NCBI GenBank assembly: GCA_902543535.1
Contig: CACBYG010000002.1
Span: 1-64,000, forward strand
DNA: 64,000 nucleotides
Source: an uncultured Pelagibacteraceae bacterium
GTDB lineage: Bacteria > Pseudomonadota > Alphaproteobacteria > Pelagibacterales > Pelagibacteraceae
Reading direction: 5' to 3'
The position numbers were made by a program, and so were the translations under genes. This document shows positions 1 to 10,815 of the stretch, one piece after another. How positions within the stretch are numbered: the first letter of the stretch is position 1; the number at the start of each line of letters is the position of its first letter. The notes beneath the pieces are model-generated. The model was not told where the DNA came from. It was given only the letters and a program-made list of their open reading frames with translations, and ran no database searches.

Positions 1-1
1 A

Positions 2-457
<456 letters not shown>

Positions 458-3400
458 ATGAAAAAAGAATTAACAGATCTATTTAAAAATACCGAAATAT
501 CTGAAGCTCAAAATTTTAATAGTATTAAAATTTCTTTAGCTAGTCCTGAAAAAATCAAATCATGGACTTATGGTGAAATTAAAAAACCTGAAACAATAAA
601 CTATAGAACTTTCAGACCAGAAAAAGATGGTTTATTTTGTGCTAGAATTTTTGGTCCAATTAAAGATTACGAATGTTTGTGTGGAAAATACAAACGAATG
701 AAATTTAGAGGAATTATTTGTGAGAAATGTGGTGTTGAGGTTACAAAATCAAATGTAAGAAGAGAAAGAATGGGGCATATTAATCTAGCTACACCTGTAG
801 CACATATATGGTTCCTAAAATCTCTGCCAAGTAGAATTGCGCTAGCTGTAGATATGAAGCTTAAAGAAATAGAGAGAGTTCTATACTTTGAGAATTTTAT
901 TGTCATAGAACCTGGTTTAACCGGTCTACAAAGAAATCAATTATTAAATGAAGAAGAATTAGCAAAATATCAAGATGAGTTTGGTGAAGAATCCTTCACG
1001 GCAGGAATAGGAGCTGAAGCGGTTCTTGAGATGCTTAAGAATTTAGATTTAGAACAAGAGAGAAAAAATTTAGTTAATTTTATTAAAGAGACAAAATCTA
1101 AAGTTAACGAAGAAAGAGCTATTAAAAGACTAAAACTTGTAGAGTCATTTATTGAAACTGGTCAAAAACCAGAGTGGATGATTATGACAGTTGTGCCTGT
1201 AATCCCACCTGAATTGAGACCGCTTGTTCCATTAGATGGTGGTAGATTTGCAACCTCTGATCTGAACGACCTTTATAGACGAGTGATCAATAGAAATAAT
1301 AGATTAAAAAGATTAATGGATCTTAAAGCTCCAGATATTATTGTTCGTAATGAAAAAAGGATGCTTCAAGAGTCTGTTGATGCATTATTTGATAATGGAA
1401 GAAGAGGAAGAGTAATTACTGGCACTGGAAAAAGACCTCTTAAATCTCTTGCTGAAATGCTTAAAGGTAAACAGGGTAGATTTAGACAAAACTTATTGGG
1501 AAAACGTGTAGATTATTCTGGAAGATCTGTAATCGTTGTTGGTCCAGATTTAAAACTTCATGAATGCGGTTTACCTAAAAAAATGGCTCTAGAATTATTT
1601 AAGCCATTTTTATATGCAAGATTGAATAAACTTGGTTTAGCCTCAACAATTAAACAGGCAAAAAAACTTGTTGAAAAAGAAACCAATGCAGTTTGGGATG
1701 CACTTGAGCTGATTGTAAGAGAACACCCGGTATTACTAAATAGAGCACCAACACTTCATAGACTTGGTGTTCAAGCTTTTGAACCAAAATTAATTGAGGG
1801 AGATGCAATTGAACTTCATCCTTTAACATGTGCAGCATTTAATGCTGATTTTGATGGTGACCAGATGGCGGTACACGTACCTTTAAGTTTGGAGGCTCAG
1901 TTAGAGGCAAGAATTTTAATGTTATCAACAAACAACATTCTTTCACCTTCAAATGGTAAACCTATTATTGTTCCAAGTCAGGATATGATCTTAGGAATTT
2001 ATTACCTTTCGCAAGAGCCAGTTACTGATAAGCCAGCAGGTTATTTTGTTGATTCTGATCAAATCGAATTTGCATTATCTTCTGGTCAGATAAAGGTACA
2101 CAGTACAATTATATCTAGATTTGAAACTGTTGATGATAAAGGAAATAAAAAATTTGAAAAATATACTTCAACTGCAGGAAGATTTTTACTAGCAAATTTA
2201 TTACCAAAAAATAGTAATATTAAATTCTCTTTAATAGATAGATTATTACCTAAAAAAGTAGTTTCAGAAATTATTGATATTGTCTTTAGATTTTGTGGTC
2301 AAAAAACTACAGTTATATTTTGTGATAAGTTAAAAGATTTAGGATTTAAGCATGCATTTAAAGCTGGGATATCATTTGGTAAAGATGATCTGGTAATTCC
2401 TGAGAGTAAAACCCAATTAATTGATGATACAAAAAAATTAATTGCTGACTATGAAACACAGTACGCAGAAGGATTAATTACAAGAGGTGAAAAGTACAAC
2501 AAGGTTGTTGATGCGTGGTCTAAGTGTACAGATAAAGTAGCTGGTGAAATGATGAAGGGCATTTCTGCAACTGAGAAAACATCAGAAGGATTAAAAATTA
2601 ACTCAGTATTTATGATGGCCGATAGTGGTGCAAGAGGTTCTGCTGCTCAAATGAAACAATTAGCTGGAATGCGTGGTCTAATTGCCAAACCATCTGGAGA
2701 AATTATTGAAAGTCCTATTATTTCTAACTTTAAGGAAGGTTTAACAGCCCTAGAATATTTTAATTCAACTCACGGAGCGAGAAAAGGCCTTGCTGATACC
2801 GCACTTAAGACTGCTAGTTCCGGTTATTTAACGAGAAGACTTTGTGATGTTGCACAAGATTTAACTGTAACTAAAAAAGTTTGTGACTGTAAAAAACCAG
2901 GTTTCATTGAATTATCTGAAATTTTAGAAGGTGGAAACGTTGTGGTTAGTTTATCTGAAAGAGCCTTGGGAAGAGTTACTTTCGATGAAGTTAAACATCC
3001 TTTAACAGGAGAAGTAATTATTAAAAAAGAAGAAATGATCGATGAGGCAGGGTGTGATAAAATTGATGCAGCAGGAGTAAAAGCAATTAAGGTTTATTCT
3101 GTAATGACTTGTGGATCTAAAGAGGGCGTTTGTGCCACTTCTTACGGAAGAGATCTATCTAGAGGTAAAATGGTGCATGTAGGCGAAGCAATTGGTATGA
3201 TTTCTGCTCAATCTATTGGAGAACCAGGAACTCAGTTAACTATGAGAACTTTCCACGTTGGTGGTACAGCATCCGTTAAACAAGACTCTCAGATTGTAAC
3301 CAAGAATGAAGGAACTTTAAAAATTATAAACTCAAACATTCTTGAAGACTCTAAGAAAAATTTAATTGTAATGGGAAGAAACACACAACTTTCTATTGAG

Positions 3401-4636
3401 GATGATAATGGAGTTCAAATAGCAGTTTATAAAGTTGCTTATGGTTCAAAATTATTTTTTAACAATGGAGATAAAGTTAAAGCAAATACAAAAATTTGTG
3501 AATGGGATCCATACACAACACCAGTTATAGCTGAGAAAAGTGGTGAAGCAAGTTTTGTTGATTTGATTGATGGTGTTTCTATTCAAGAAACTACTGACGA
3601 TGCAACTGGTATTTCTTCTAAATCTGTAATTGACTGGAGAGGCCAATCAAAAAGTACTGATTTAAAACCAAGAATTACTTTAAGAGATGAAAAAGGAAAC
3701 GTAATTAAAAAAGCGGATGATAATGAAGCGAGATACTATCTAGTCCCAGATTCAATTTTATCTATTAAAGACGGCCAAAAAGTTTTTGCTGGGGATGTTA
3801 TCGCAAGATTACCTAAAGAGACTACTAAAACAAAAGATATCACTGGTGGTCTACCAAGAGTTGCAGAACTATTTGAAGCAAGAAAAGCAAAAGACAGTGC
3901 AATTATTGCTGAAAATGATGGTCAGGTAGTTTTTGGTAAAGAAGTTAGAGGTAAGCAAAGAGTTTCAATAGTACCAGAAGATGGAGCAGAACCTTCTAAC
4001 TACTTAATTCCAAAAGGAAAACATATCAATTTTAATCCAGGTGAAAAAATTCAAAAAGGTGAATATCTCCTTGATGGTCAGCCATTACCTCATGACATAC
4101 TAAGAATATTAGGAATAAAAGAATTAACTGAATATTTTGTCAATCAAGTTCAAGAAGTCTACAGATTACAAGGTGTAATCATTAACGATAAACACATTGA
4201 AACTATTTTAAGACAAATGTTGAAAAAAGTTGAGGTTAAAATGTCTGGAGATTCATCATATTTACCAGGTGAAATTGTAGATAGAATTAAATTTGAAAAT
4301 ACAAATGAAAAATTAGTTGCAGATGGCAAGAACCCAGCTGTTGGTGAAAGAGTATTGATGGGTATCACTAAAGCATCATTGCAAACTGAATCATTTATTT
4401 CTGCAGCATCTTTTCAAGAAACTACAAGAGTATTAACAGATGCAGCTATTAAAGGTAAAGTTGATCCATTAAATGGCCTTAAAGAGAATGTTATTGTTGG
4501 TAGACTGGTGCCTGCTGGAACTGGAAATATTAAAAATAAATGGAACAAAAAAGCTCTTGAAGACGATAATAACTTCCTATCTGAACAAGAAAAAATTGAG
4601 AGCCCAGAACCATCTGAAACACAGGCAAATCAGTAA
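458..4636 (+). CDS. rpoC: DNA-directed RNA polymerase subunit beta'
   Basis: Largest subunit of RNA polymerase, 1392 aa, normal length for alphaproteobacteria. The N-terminal zinc ribbon is intact (C73, C75, C88, C91). The catalytic Mg2+ loop NADFDGDQM lies at residues 462-470. The trigger-loop/bridge-helix region follows ([17 protein letters not shown] around 725-745), and the C-terminal clamp part ([19 protein letters not shown]) is near 915-935. The second zinc site, which in the family uses four Cys, is unusual: C811, C885 and C892 are present, but the position expected to hold the fourth Cys is S895, and an extra Cys sits at C809. Starts at the base after the rpoB stop. A 168-bp gap with promoter-like and hairpin sequences follows before rpsL. 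Function is certain; the effect of the zinc-site change is unknown. Confidence 0.99.
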   Translation: MKKELTDLFKNTEISEAQNFNSIKISLASPEKIKSWTYGEIKKPETINYRTFRPEKDGLFCARIFGPIKDYECLCGKYKRMKFRGIICEKCGVEVTKSNVRRERMGHINLATPVAHIWFLKSLPSRIALAVDMKLKEIERVLYFENFIVIEPGLTGLQRNQLLNEEELAKYQDEFGEESFTAGIGAEAVLEMLKNLDLEQERKNLVNFIKETKSKVNEERAIKRLKLVESFIETGQKPEWMIMTVVPVIPPELRPLVPLDGGRFATSDLNDLYRRVINRNNRLKRLMDLKAPDIIVRNEKRMLQESVDALFDNGRRGRVITGTGKRPLKSLAEMLKGKQGRFRQNLLGKRVDYSGRSVIVVGPDLKLHECGLPKKMALELFKPFLYARLNKLGLASTIKQAKKLVEKETNAVWDALELIVREHPVLLNRAPTLHRLGVQAFEPKLIEGDAIELHPLTCAAFNADFDGDQMAVHVPLSLEAQLEARILMLSTNNILSPSNGKPIIVPSQDMILGIYYLSQEPVTDKPAGYFVDSDQIEFALSSGQIKVHSTIISRFETVDDKGNKKFEKYTSTAGRFLLANLLPKNSNIKFSLIDRLLPKKVVSEIIDIVFRFCGQKTTVIFCDKLKDLGFKHAFKAGISFGKDDLVIPESKTQLIDDTKKLIADYETQYAEGLITRGEKYNKVVDAWSKCTDKVAGEMMKGISATEKTSEGLKINSVFMMADSGARGSAAQMKQLAGMRGLIAKPSGEIIESPIISNFKEGLTALEYFNSTHGARKGLADTALKTASSGYLTRRLCDVAQDLTVTKKVCDCKKPGFIELSEILEGGNVVVSLSERALGRVTFDEVKHPLTGEVIIKKEEMIDEAGCDKIDAAGVKAIKVYSVMTCGSKEGVCATSYGRDLSRGKMVHVGEAIGMISAQSIGEPGTQLTMRTFHVGGTASVKQDSQIVTKNEGTLKIINSNILEDSKKNLIVMGRNTQLSIEDDNGVQIAVYKVAYGSKLFFNNGDKVKANTKICEWDPYTTPVIAEKSGEASFVDLIDGVSIQETTDDATGISSKSVIDWRGQSKSTDLKPRITLRDEKGNVIKKADDNEARYYLVPDSILSIKDGQKVFAGDVIARLPKETTKTKDITGGLPRVAELFEARKAKDSAIIAENDGQVVFGKEVRGKQRVSIVPEDGAEPSNYLIPKGKHINFNPGEKIQKGEYLLDGQPLPHDILRILGIKELTEYFVNQVQEVYRLQGVIINDKHIETILRQMLKKVEVKMSGDSSYLPGEIVDRIKFENTNEKLVADGKNPAVGERVLMGITKASLQTESFISAASFQETTRVLTDAAIKGKVDPLNGLKENVIVGRLVPAGTGNIKNKWNKKALEDDNNFLSEQEKIESPEPSETQANQ

Positions 4637-4665
4637 AAAAATCGCCTATTACTTGAACTTTTAGT

Positions 4666-4693
4666 TTGACAATGGTCAATTAATAAGTATTTT
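4666..4693 (+). promoter_or_regulatory. Putative sigma70-type promoter of the rpsL (str) operon
   Basis: TTGACA (4666-4671) is a perfect -35 consensus, and TATTTT (4688-4693) lies 16 bp downstream as a fair -10. A start near 4700 would give a leader of about 105 nt to rpsL, long for such a compact genome and consistent with leader-based control. The -35 box overlaps a short hairpin sequence, so a role in rpoC termination is a competing reading. Confidence 0.45.
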
Positions 4694-4727
4694 GGCGATG
4701 TTTTTGGTTGGAATGTAGTGCTTCTAA

Positions 4728-4768
4728 CAGTGCTAAACGCTGCCACAAAATAACCAGTCAGTTATTTT
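4728..4768 (+). other. Two-hairpin element in the rpsL leader
   Basis: A 5-bp stem CAGTG/CGCTG (one G-T pair) closes the loop CTAAA at 4728-4742. Four bases later, AAAATAAC (4747-4754) and GTTATTTT (4761-4768) form a perfect 8-bp inverted repeat around CAGTCA. The second stem ends in a T-rich arm and lies 36 bp before the rpsL ATG. It could be an autoregulatory site bound by a ribosomal protein or an attenuator; which one cannot be told from a single sequence. Confidence 0.35.
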
Positions 4769-4804
4769 CATCTAAAAATATATTAATTAATTTTTTAAAA
4801 ACTT

Positions 4805-5176
4805 ATGCCAACAATTAACCAATTGTTAAGAAAAAAAAGAGTAAAACAAGTATCGAGGAACAAAGTTCCTGCTTTACAAAAACAACCTTTAAAGAGAGGT
4901 GTTTGCGTTAAAGTTTATACGACTACTCCAAAGAAACCTAATTCAGCTTTAAGAAAAGTTGCAAGAGTAAGATTGTCAAATGGTTTTGAAGTAACAGCAT
5001 ATATTCCAGGTGAAGGTCATAATCTACAAGAACACTCTGTAGTTCTAATTAGAGGTGGAAGGGTAAAAGATTTACCAGGTGTTAGGTATCATATTCTTAG
5101 AGGTAATCTCGATACTCAAGGCGTTGCTAACAGAAAACAAAGAAGATCTTTGTACGGAACAAAAAAAGGTAAGTAA
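4805..5176 (+). CDS. rpsL: 30S ribosomal protein S12
   Basis: S12 sits at the decoding centre of the small subunit. The protein is 123 aa, the usual length. It contains the signature [12 protein letters not shown] (residues 40-51) and [11 protein letters not shown] (86-96). Lysines 44 and 88, the positions associated with streptomycin response in other bacteria, are unmodified (wild-type-like). The C-terminus is the basic [11 protein letters not shown]. It is the first gene of the ribosomal run, after the structured 168-bp leader. Its TAA overlaps the rpsG ATG by one base (TAATG), so there is no room for the rpsL-rpsG intercistronic S7 target known from E. coli. Confidence 0.98.
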   Translation: MPTINQLLRKKRVKQVSRNKVPALQKQPLKRGVCVKVYTTTPKKPNSALRKVARVRLSNGFEVTAYIPGEGHNLQEHSVVLIRGGRVKDLPGVRYHILRGNLDTQGVANRKQRRSLYGTKKGK

Positions 5177-5646
5177 TGTCCAGAAAAAAAACTCAACCTA
5201 AAAAAAATGTTGTTCCAGATCCAAAATTTAACTCAACTATAATTCCAAAACTAATAAATAATATTATGTACGACGGTAAAAGAGGTGTTGCTGCAAAAAT
5301 TGTTTATGATGCAATCGATAAAATTAAAACCAAAAGCAAAGATGAGCCAATTAATATTTTCAATGAAGCTATAAATAATATCAAGCCAACCGTAGAAGTT
5401 AGATCAAGAAGAGTTGGCGGTGCAACTTACCAAGTCCCAGTCGAAGTAAAAAGTAAAAGAGCACAAGCTTTAGCAATTAGATGGTTAGTAGATTCAGCAA
5501 GAAAAAGAAAAGATAAACATATGTCAGATAAAATCTTTAATGAGCTTTTTGATGCATATGAGAAAAAAGGTGCTGCAGTTAAAAAAAGAGAGGATGTTCA
5601 TAAGATGGCAGAGTCTAATAAGGCTTTTGCACATTTTAGGTGGTAA
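5176..5646 (+). CDS. rpsG: 30S ribosomal protein S7
   Basis: S7 nucleates assembly of the small-subunit head by binding the 3' domain of 16S rRNA and lies near the E site. The protein is 156 aa, typical of the family. The conserved core reads VEVRSRRVGGATYQVPVEV (about residues 75-93) followed by RAQALAIRWLV and a C-terminal KREDVHKMAESNKAFAHFRW. The N-terminus is very lysine-rich. It overlaps rpsL by one base, and fusA begins 6 bp later, the classical str-operon order. Confidence 0.98.
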   Translation: MSRKKTQPKKNVVPDPKFNSTIIPKLINNIMYDGKRGVAAKIVYDAIDKIKTKSKDEPINIFNEAINNIKPTVEVRSRRVGGATYQVPVEVKSKRAQALAIRWLVDSARKRKDKHMSDKIFNELFDAYEKKGAAVKKREDVHKMAESNKAFAHFRW

Positions 5647-5652
5647 TAAATT

Positions 5653-7731
5653 ATGGCTAGAACTCATACTTTAGACAAATATAGAAATATTGGGATCATG
5701 GCCCACATAGATGCTGGTAAAACAACCACCACAGAAAGAGTTTTATATTACACAGGTAAAAGTCATAAAATTGGAGAAGTTCATGATGGTGCTGCAACAA
5801 TGGATTGGATGGAACAGGAGCAAGAAAGAGGAATTACAATTACATCAGCAGCAACTACTTGTTTTTGGAATGATCATAGAATTAATATAATTGATACTCC
5901 AGGTCACGTAGATTTTACAATCGAAGTTGAAAGATCACTTAAAGTTTTAGATGGAGCTGTTGCAGTATTTGATGGTGTAGCAGGTGTAGAGCCACAATCA
6001 GAAACTGTGTGGAGACAAGCAGATAAATATAAAGTTCCTCGAATTTGTTTTGTTAATAAACTAGACAGAACTGGTGCTGATTTTTTTAGATGTGTAGATA
6101 TGATTAGAGACAGATTAGGTGCAAAACCTTTAGTGCTTCAAGTCCCTATTGGTGCAGAGGCTTCTTTAACAGGTGTAGTTGACTTAGTAAAAATGAAGGC
6201 ACAAGTATGGAAAAACGAAGCTCTAGGAGCAGAGTGGGAATATAAAGATATACCTGATGATCTAAAAGAAATTTCAGAAAAATATAGAACAGAATTAGTT
6301 GAAACAGCAGTTGAGCAAGACGAAAAGCTGATGGAAGCTTATTTAAATGGAGATGAAATCAAAGAAGAAGATTTAATTAAATGTATTAGAAGTGGAACTT
6401 TAAATTTTAGTTTTGTACCAGTTTTAACTGGTTCAGCTTTTAAAAATAAAGGTGTGCAGCCTTTACTTGATGCTGTTGTACATTATTTACCAAGTCCAGT
6501 TGATATTGGTTCTATTAAAGGAACCAAATTAGGTTCTGAAGACGAGATGGAGATGAAATTTGATGACAATGTTCCTTTTTCAGCTCTTGCATTTAAAGTT
6601 GCTAATGATCCATTTGTAGGGTCTTTAACTTTTATAAGAATTTATTCAGGGACAGTTAAAACTGGAACTGCTGTTTTTAACTCATCTAAAGAAAAAGAAG
6701 AAAGAGTTGGAAGAATGCTTTTAATGCATGCTAACTCTAGAGAAGACATCAAAGAGGCTAATGCTGGAGATATAGTTGCTTTAGCGGGATTAAAAAATAC
6801 TATTACTGGTCATACTTTATGTGATGAGGAAAATTCTGTTTTACTTGAACCTATGGAATTCCCTGATCCAGTTATCGAAATTGCAGTAGAGCCAAAAACA
6901 AAAGCTGACCAAGAAAAAATGGGTGAAGCATTAGGTAGATTAGCAAAAGAAGACCCATCATTTAGAGTAACTTCTGACGAAGAGTCTGGTCAAACCATCA
7001 TTAAAGGTATGGGTGAGTTACACTTAGATATAATTGTTGATAGAATGAAAAGAGAATTTAAAGTTGAAGCTAATGTTGGCGCTCCTCAAGTTGCATATAG
7101 AGAAACAATTGAAGCTGCATCTGAGGTTGAATACACACATAAAAAACAAAGTGGTGGAGCAGGACAATTCGCTAAAGTTAAATTATTAGTTGAGCCACAA
7201 GAAGCTGGCAAAGGAAGAGAAGTCGAAAGTAAAATTAAAGGTGGAGCAATTCCTAAGGAATTTATACCAGGTGTAGAAAAGGGAATTGAAACAATATCAG
7301 ATGGTGGAATTTTAGCTGGTTTTCCAATGATAGATTACAAGGTAACTATTTTAGATGGACTTCATCATGATGTTGACTCTAGTGTGTTAGCTTTTGAATT
7401 AGCTAGCAGAGCTTGTTTCAAAGAAGCGTGTACAAAAGGTGGTTTAAAGTTATTAGAACCAGTGATGAGAGTTGAAGTAGTAACACCAGAAGATTATATG
7501 GGTGATGTTATAGGAGATCTAAATAGTAGAAGAGGTCAGATAAGCACTCAAGAGCAAAGAGGAAACGCAACTGTAATTACAGCAATGGTACCTTTAGCAA
7601 ATATGTTTGGATACATTAATAATTTAAGATCAATGTCACAAGGTAGAGCCCAATATTCTATGTTTTTTGATCATTATTCTAAAGTCCCACAAAATGTACA
7701 GGACGAAGTAACTAAAAAGATTGCAGGGTAA
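5653..7731 (+). CDS. fusA: Elongation factor G
   Basis: GTPase that drives ribosomal translocation and, with RRF, ribosome recycling. It has 692 aa with the usual five-domain plan. The GTP-binding motifs are visible: AHIDAGKT (17-24), DTPGH (81-85) and NKLD (135-138). The switch I sequence contains [10 protein letters not shown], and the domain IV/V region carries [10 protein letters not shown] and the C-terminal [19 protein letters not shown]. It follows rpsG by 6 bp. The usual next gene, tuf (EF-Tu), is absent: rpsJ starts only 2 bp after the stop, so the str and S10 operons are joined directly. Confidence 0.98.
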   Translation: MARTHTLDKYRNIGIMAHIDAGKTTTTERVLYYTGKSHKIGEVHDGAATMDWMEQEQERGITITSAATTCFWNDHRINIIDTPGHVDFTIEVERSLKVLDGAVAVFDGVAGVEPQSETVWRQADKYKVPRICFVNKLDRTGADFFRCVDMIRDRLGAKPLVLQVPIGAEASLTGVVDLVKMKAQVWKNEALGAEWEYKDIPDDLKEISEKYRTELVETAVEQDEKLMEAYLNGDEIKEEDLIKCIRSGTLNFSFVPVLTGSAFKNKGVQPLLDAVVHYLPSPVDIGSIKGTKLGSEDEMEMKFDDNVPFSALAFKVANDPFVGSLTFIRIYSGTVKTGTAVFNSSKEKEERVGRMLLMHANSREDIKEANAGDIVALAGLKNTITGHTLCDEENSVLLEPMEFPDPVIEIAVEPKTKADQEKMGEALGRLAKEDPSFRVTSDEESGQTIIKGMGELHLDIIVDRMKREFKVEANVGAPQVAYRETIEAASEVEYTHKKQSGGAGQFAKVKLLVEPQEAGKGREVESKIKGGAIPKEFIPGVEKGIETISDGGILAGFPMIDYKVTILDGLHHDVDSSVLAFELASRACFKEACTKGGLKLLEPVMRVEVVTPEDYMGDVIGDLNSRRGQISTQEQRGNATVITAMVPLANMFGYINNLRSMSQGRAQYSMFFDHYSKVPQNVQDEVTKKIAG

Positions 7732-7733
7732 TT

Positions 7734-8042
7734 ATGGAAAAACAGAATATTAGAATTAAACTTAGAGCCTACGATAATAAAGTATTAGATGCATCAACTG
7801 AGGAAATAGTTAATACAGTAAAAAGAACTGGCGCTACAATTAAGGGACCAATTCCTCTACCAACAAGGATAGAGAGATACACTGTACTAAGATCTCCTCA
7901 TATTGATAAAAAAAGTAGAGAACAATTTGAGACTAGAACACACAAAAGATTAATAGATATTATTGAACCAACACCACAAACAGTAGAAGCGTTAATGAAG
8001 TTAGACTTAGCCTCTGGTGTAGATGTGGAAATAAAAATTTAA
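7734..8042 (+). CDS. rpsJ: 30S ribosomal protein S10 / NusE
   Basis: S10 is part of the 30S head and, with NusB, also acts in transcription antitermination. The protein is 102 aa, family-typical. It begins with the conserved [14 protein letters not shown] and carries the loop segment [29 protein letters not shown] (about residues 38-66), which includes the assembly loop. In many bacteria it opens the S10 operon; here it follows fusA after 2 bp with no promoter space. Its antitermination partner nusB is also in the window (63372-63776). Confidence 0.98.
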   Translation: MEKQNIRIKLRAYDNKVLDASTEEIVNTVKRTGATIKGPIPLPTRIERYTVLRSPHIDKKSREQFETRTHKRLIDIIEPTPQTVEALMKLDLASGVDVEIKI

Positions 8043-8044
8043 GT

Positions 8045-8755
8045 ATGAGTGAAATAGCTTTAATAGGTAAAAAAATTGGAATGACTAGAGAATTTTATAA
8101 ATCTGGTCAGATTGTGCCAGTTACTGTTTTGAAAGTAGAGAAAGCAAGAGTAATTCAAGTTATTGAAGAAGAAAACCGTGGATATAAAGCAGTGCAGCTT
8201 GGATATGGTAAGATTAAAAATTCGAAGCTAACAAAAGCTATGAAAGGTTTTTTTGCCAAAAAAAATACAGAAGCAAAGAAAAAATTGAAAGAATTTAGGG
8301 TAAATGACACTTCTGTATACAAAGAAGGTAATGAGTTCGGTTTGGAAATTTTCAAGGATACTAAATTTGTAGACACAAGATCAAAAACTATTGGTAAAGG
8401 TTTTGCAGGTGCAATGAAAAGACACAATTTTGGTGGCTTAAGAGCTAGTCACGGAGTATCCATCTCTCACAGAGCACATGGTTCAACAGGTCATAGCCAA
8501 GATCCAGGAAAAGTTTTCAAAGGCAAGAAAATGGCTGGTCATATGGGAGATAAATTAAGAACTATGCAAAATATTGAAATTATTAAAACAGATTTAGAAA
8601 ATGAACTACTTTATTTAAAAGGATCAATTCCGGGTTCAAAAAATTCAGAAGTATTGGTTAAGAGTTCAGTAAAAAATATTAGTAAAATGACTATAACTGA
8701 AAAACTAGCCGCTGCTGAGCAAGCAAAAAAAACACCTGATAAAAAGAAAAAATAA
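8045..8755 (+). CDS. rplC: 50S ribosomal protein L3
   Basis: L3 is an early-assembly protein whose long loop reaches the peptidyl transferase centre. The protein has 236 aa, somewhat longer than the E. coli form because of a Lys/Ala-rich C-terminal tail (LAAAEQAKKTPDKKKK). It begins with IGKKIGMTREF. The central loop reads HNFGGLRASHGVSISHRA then GSTGHSQDPGKVFKGKKMAG (about residues 129-167). It starts 2 bp after rpsJ and overlaps rplD by one base (TAATG). Confidence 0.98.
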   Translation: MSEIALIGKKIGMTREFYKSGQIVPVTVLKVEKARVIQVIEEENRGYKAVQLGYGKIKNSKLTKAMKGFFAKKNTEAKKKLKEFRVNDTSVYKEGNEFGLEIFKDTKFVDTRSKTIGKGFAGAMKRHNFGGLRASHGVSISHRAHGSTGHSQDPGKVFKGKKMAGHMGDKLRTMQNIEIIKTDLENELLYLKGSIPGSKNSEVLVKSSVKNISKMTITEKLAAAEQAKKTPDKKKK

Positions 8756-9378
8756 TGAAATTAGATAAAATTAGCATTGATGGAAAAAAAGATAGTATTG
8801 AGGTGCTAGATAAAATTTTTTCAGCAAAAGTTAACAATAAACTCGTTAGCAGTGTACTTTATAAAACAAATGCAAATTATAAAGGTAGACATGCAAAAAC
8901 TAAGCAGCAAAATGAAGTAAGGGGCCCAACATCAAAAATATATGCACAAAAAGGTACGGGTGGTGCAAGACATGCTAGTAGAAAAGCTCCGATTTTTGTT
9001 GGTGGTGGTATAGCACATGGACCAAAAGGCGAACTAGCTTACAAAAAAAGAAAATTAAATAAAAATGAAAAAAAATTGAGTGTTGCATCACTAATTACTG
9101 AAAAAAATAATAATAAGAATTTGTTAATTTTAAATGACTTTAGTTCTGAAATTAAAAAAACTAAAGAAATGAGCTCAATAATTAATAAACTAGAAATTTC
9201 AAATTCACTATTAATACTAGATAAAAATTCTAAGGAAAAAATTGAAAAATCAGCAAGAAATATCCCAAACGTTAAAGTTACAGACGTCAATCATTTTAGT
9301 GCCTATGACATTATTAAATTTAAAAAAGTTGTATTTACAGAAAGTTCAGTAAAAGAACTAGAAAAGAGATATTCTTAA
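8755..9378 (+). CDS. rplD: 50S ribosomal protein L4
   Basis: L4 lines the peptide exit tunnel with an extended loop. The protein is 207 aa. The conserved loop region reads RGPTSKIYAQKGTGGARHASRKAPIFVGGGIAHGP (about residues 57-91). The C-terminal half, a Rossmann-like globular fold, is lysine/asparagine rich and less conserved. In E. coli L4 autoregulates the S10 operon through an rpsJ leader; here no such leader exists because rpsJ is inside the run. It ends 1 bp before the rplW start. Confidence 0.98.
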   Translation: MKLDKISIDGKKDSIEVLDKIFSAKVNNKLVSSVLYKTNANYKGRHAKTKQQNEVRGPTSKIYAQKGTGGARHASRKAPIFVGGGIAHGPKGELAYKKRKLNKNEKKLSVASLITEKNNNKNLLILNDFSSEIKKTKEMSSIINKLEISNSLLILDKNSKEKIEKSARNIPNVKVTDVNHFSAYDIIKFKKVVFTESSVKELEKRYS

Positions 9379-9379
9379 A

Positions 9380-9674
9380 ATGGACAAAATACATTTATAC
9401 GACAAAATTCTTTCACCAGTTGTTACTGAGAAATCAACAAATTTGTCTGAGTTAAATAAGATTACATTCAAAGTACCTTATGGTGCTAACAAAAAAAAAT
9501 CTTAAAAAAAATATTGAAAAAATTTTCAAAGTAAATGTTACAAAAATTAATATTATAAATAAGCAGAATAGAACTAAAGTTACTAGAGGAAAAAAAGTAA
9601 AAGTTTCAGGATACAAAAAGGCAATAATTACACTTAAAAAAGGTCAGAGTATTGATTTAACAACAGGAATTTAA
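9380..9674 (+). CDS. rplW: 50S ribosomal protein L23, interrupted by a +1 shift at an A9 tract
   Basis: L23 sits at the exit-tunnel rim and docks trigger factor and SRP. The frame from ATG 9380 encodes a typical N-terminus (KILSPVVTEKSTNLSELNKI, then TFKVPYGANK), but stops at TAA 9503-9505 after 41 codons. The rest of L23 (LKKNIEKIFKVNVTKINIIN ... KKAIITLKKGQSIDLTTGI) is in the next frame and ends with the TAA at 9672-9674. The join lies in the A9 run 9491-9499. With eight A's the two parts fuse to a 97-aa protein of normal L23 length (NKKNLKKNIEK at the junction). L23 is universal in bacterial ribosomes, so either the message is recoded or the base is an error. The position between rplD and rplB confirms identity. 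An ATG at 9480 could in principle start the C-terminal piece alone. Confidence 0.9.
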
Positions 9675-9677
9675 TAA

Positions 9678-10517
9678 ATGGCATTAAAAACTTTTAAACC
9701 GTATACAAAATCTACTAGAGGGACTATTTTAGTTGATAGAACTGGACTATGGAAAGGTAAACCTTTCAAGTCGCTTGTTTCTCCTAAAAATGCCATGAAA
9801 GGTAGAAATAATAATGGTCATATTACGTCAATAAACAGAGCCGGTGGTCACAAAAAAATGTACAGACATGTTGACTTTTATAGAAAGAAATTTGACATGG
9901 AAGCTACTGTTGAAAGAGTAGAATACGATCCAAATAGATCATGCTTTATTATGCTGGTTAAGTTTGAAGATGGAACTCACGCATACTTTCTTGCACCACA
10001 AAAAATAAAAGTAGGTGATAAAATTGAAAGTGGATCCAAAAAAGAGATTAAAATTGGTAACTGTATGCCTTTGCAAGATATCCCAGTTGGTATTAATATC
10101 CATAATGTTGAGATTCAGCCAGGTGGAGGTGGAAAAATTGCTAGATCAGCAGGATCTTCTGTAACAATTAGCGGTTTAGACGGAAATTACAGTTTAATTA
10201 AACTTGCATCAGGTGAAGTTAGAAAAATTGATTCTAGAGCTTTAGCTACAATAGGAATTTTAAGTAATCCGGATCAAAAAAATATTAAAATTGGAAAAGC
10301 AGGTAGATCAAGATGGTTGGGAAGAAGACCACATACTAGAGGTGTTGTTAAAAACCCTGTAGATCACCCACATGGAGGTGGTGAAGGTAAATCTGCTGGT
10401 GGTAGACATCCTGTTTCGCCTACAGGCCAATCAGCCAAAGGATTAAAAACAAGAGACAATAAGAGAACAGATAAATTCATAGTTAAAAGAAGAAACAAAA
10501 GGAAGGATACTAAGTAA
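9678..10517 (+). CDS. rplB: 50S ribosomal protein L2
   Basis: L2 binds 23S rRNA and helps shape the peptidyl transferase centre and subunit bridges. The protein is 279 aa, usual length. It shows [18 protein letters not shown] at the N-terminus, [19 protein letters not shown] near residue 55, and the near-invariant [20 protein letters not shown] close to residue 230, including the conserved His of the DHPHGGGEG loop. It lies 3 bp after rplW and overlaps rpsS by one base. Confidence 0.98.
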   Translation: MALKTFKPYTKSTRGTILVDRTGLWKGKPFKSLVSPKNAMKGRNNNGHITSINRAGGHKKMYRHVDFYRKKFDMEATVERVEYDPNRSCFIMLVKFEDGTHAYFLAPQKIKVGDKIESGSKKEIKIGNCMPLQDIPVGINIHNVEIQPGGGGKIARSAGSSVTISGLDGNYSLIKLASGEVRKIDSRALATIGILSNPDQKNIKIGKAGRSRWLGRRPHTRGVVKNPVDHPHGGGEGKSAGGRHPVSPTGQSAKGLKTRDNKRTDKFIVKRRNKRKDTK

Positions 10518-10813
10518 TGGCTAGAGCAGTTTGGAAGGGACCTTTTGTAGAAGAAAGTTTAATGAAAAAAGTTGATAAATATAAAGATGACCCAAAAAAA
10601 ATTCCTATTAAAACATGGTCTAGAAAATCAACTATTTTACCAGATTTTGTGGGAGTTAGTTTTCAAATTTATAATGGAAAAAAATTTATTCCGATCACGG
10701 TATCAGAAGATATGGTTGGACATAAGCTGGGTGAATTTGCACCGACAAGAACTTTTTTTGGTCACACTCCAGCAGATAAGAAAGCTAAACCTGCTACAGC
10801 AGAGAAGAAATAA
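10517..10813 (+). CDS. rpsS: 30S ribosomal protein S19
   Basis: S19 is in the 30S head in complex with S13 and contacts A-site tRNA and inter-subunit bridges. The protein is 98 aa. It begins with [18 protein letters not shown]. The conserved segments [15 protein letters not shown] and [18 protein letters not shown] are present, followed by a short Lys/Ala tail. It overlaps rplB by one base and ends 2 bp before rplV. Confidence 0.98.
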   Translation: MARAVWKGPFVEESLMKKVDKYKDDPKKIPIKTWSRKSTILPDFVGVSFQIYNGKKFIPITVSEDMVGHKLGEFAPTRTFFGHTPADKKAKPATAEKK

Positions 10814-10815
10814 TT

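Larger units (their letters stand above)
4637..4804 (+). promoter_or_regulatory. rpoC-rpsL intergenic leader with promoter-like and hairpin elements
   Basis: Longest gene-free stretch in the window (168 bp), between rpoC and rpsL. A TTGACA box at 4666-4671 and TATTTT at 4688-4693, 16 bp apart, resemble a sigma70 promoter for the ribosomal run. The TTGACA also lies in a small inverted repeat (TTGAC-AATG-GTCAA, 4666-4679), and ATCGCC (4641-4646) can pair with GGCGAT (4694-4699), which is followed by a T-run. The same bases could therefore act in a terminator of rpoC. Downstream are a stem CAGTG/CGCTG with loop CTAAA (4728-4742) and a perfect 8-bp stem AAAATAAC/GTTATTTT (4747-4768). This looks like a structured 5' leader. 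No ORF or tRNA was seen here. Confidence 0.5.

Noticed and set aside
4473-4664. A 63-codon open frame overlapping the end of rpoC and the leader
   Set aside because: It lies out of frame inside the conserved rpoC C-terminus, has low-complexity lysine content and no start signal; it is a shadow of rpoC.
9480-9674. Treating the C-terminal L23 piece as an independent gene starting at ATG 9480
   Set aside because: The ATG falls inside the N-terminal L23 frame at a position that in L23 is mid-protein; the two pieces together make one normal L23, so a single interrupted gene is the better reading.
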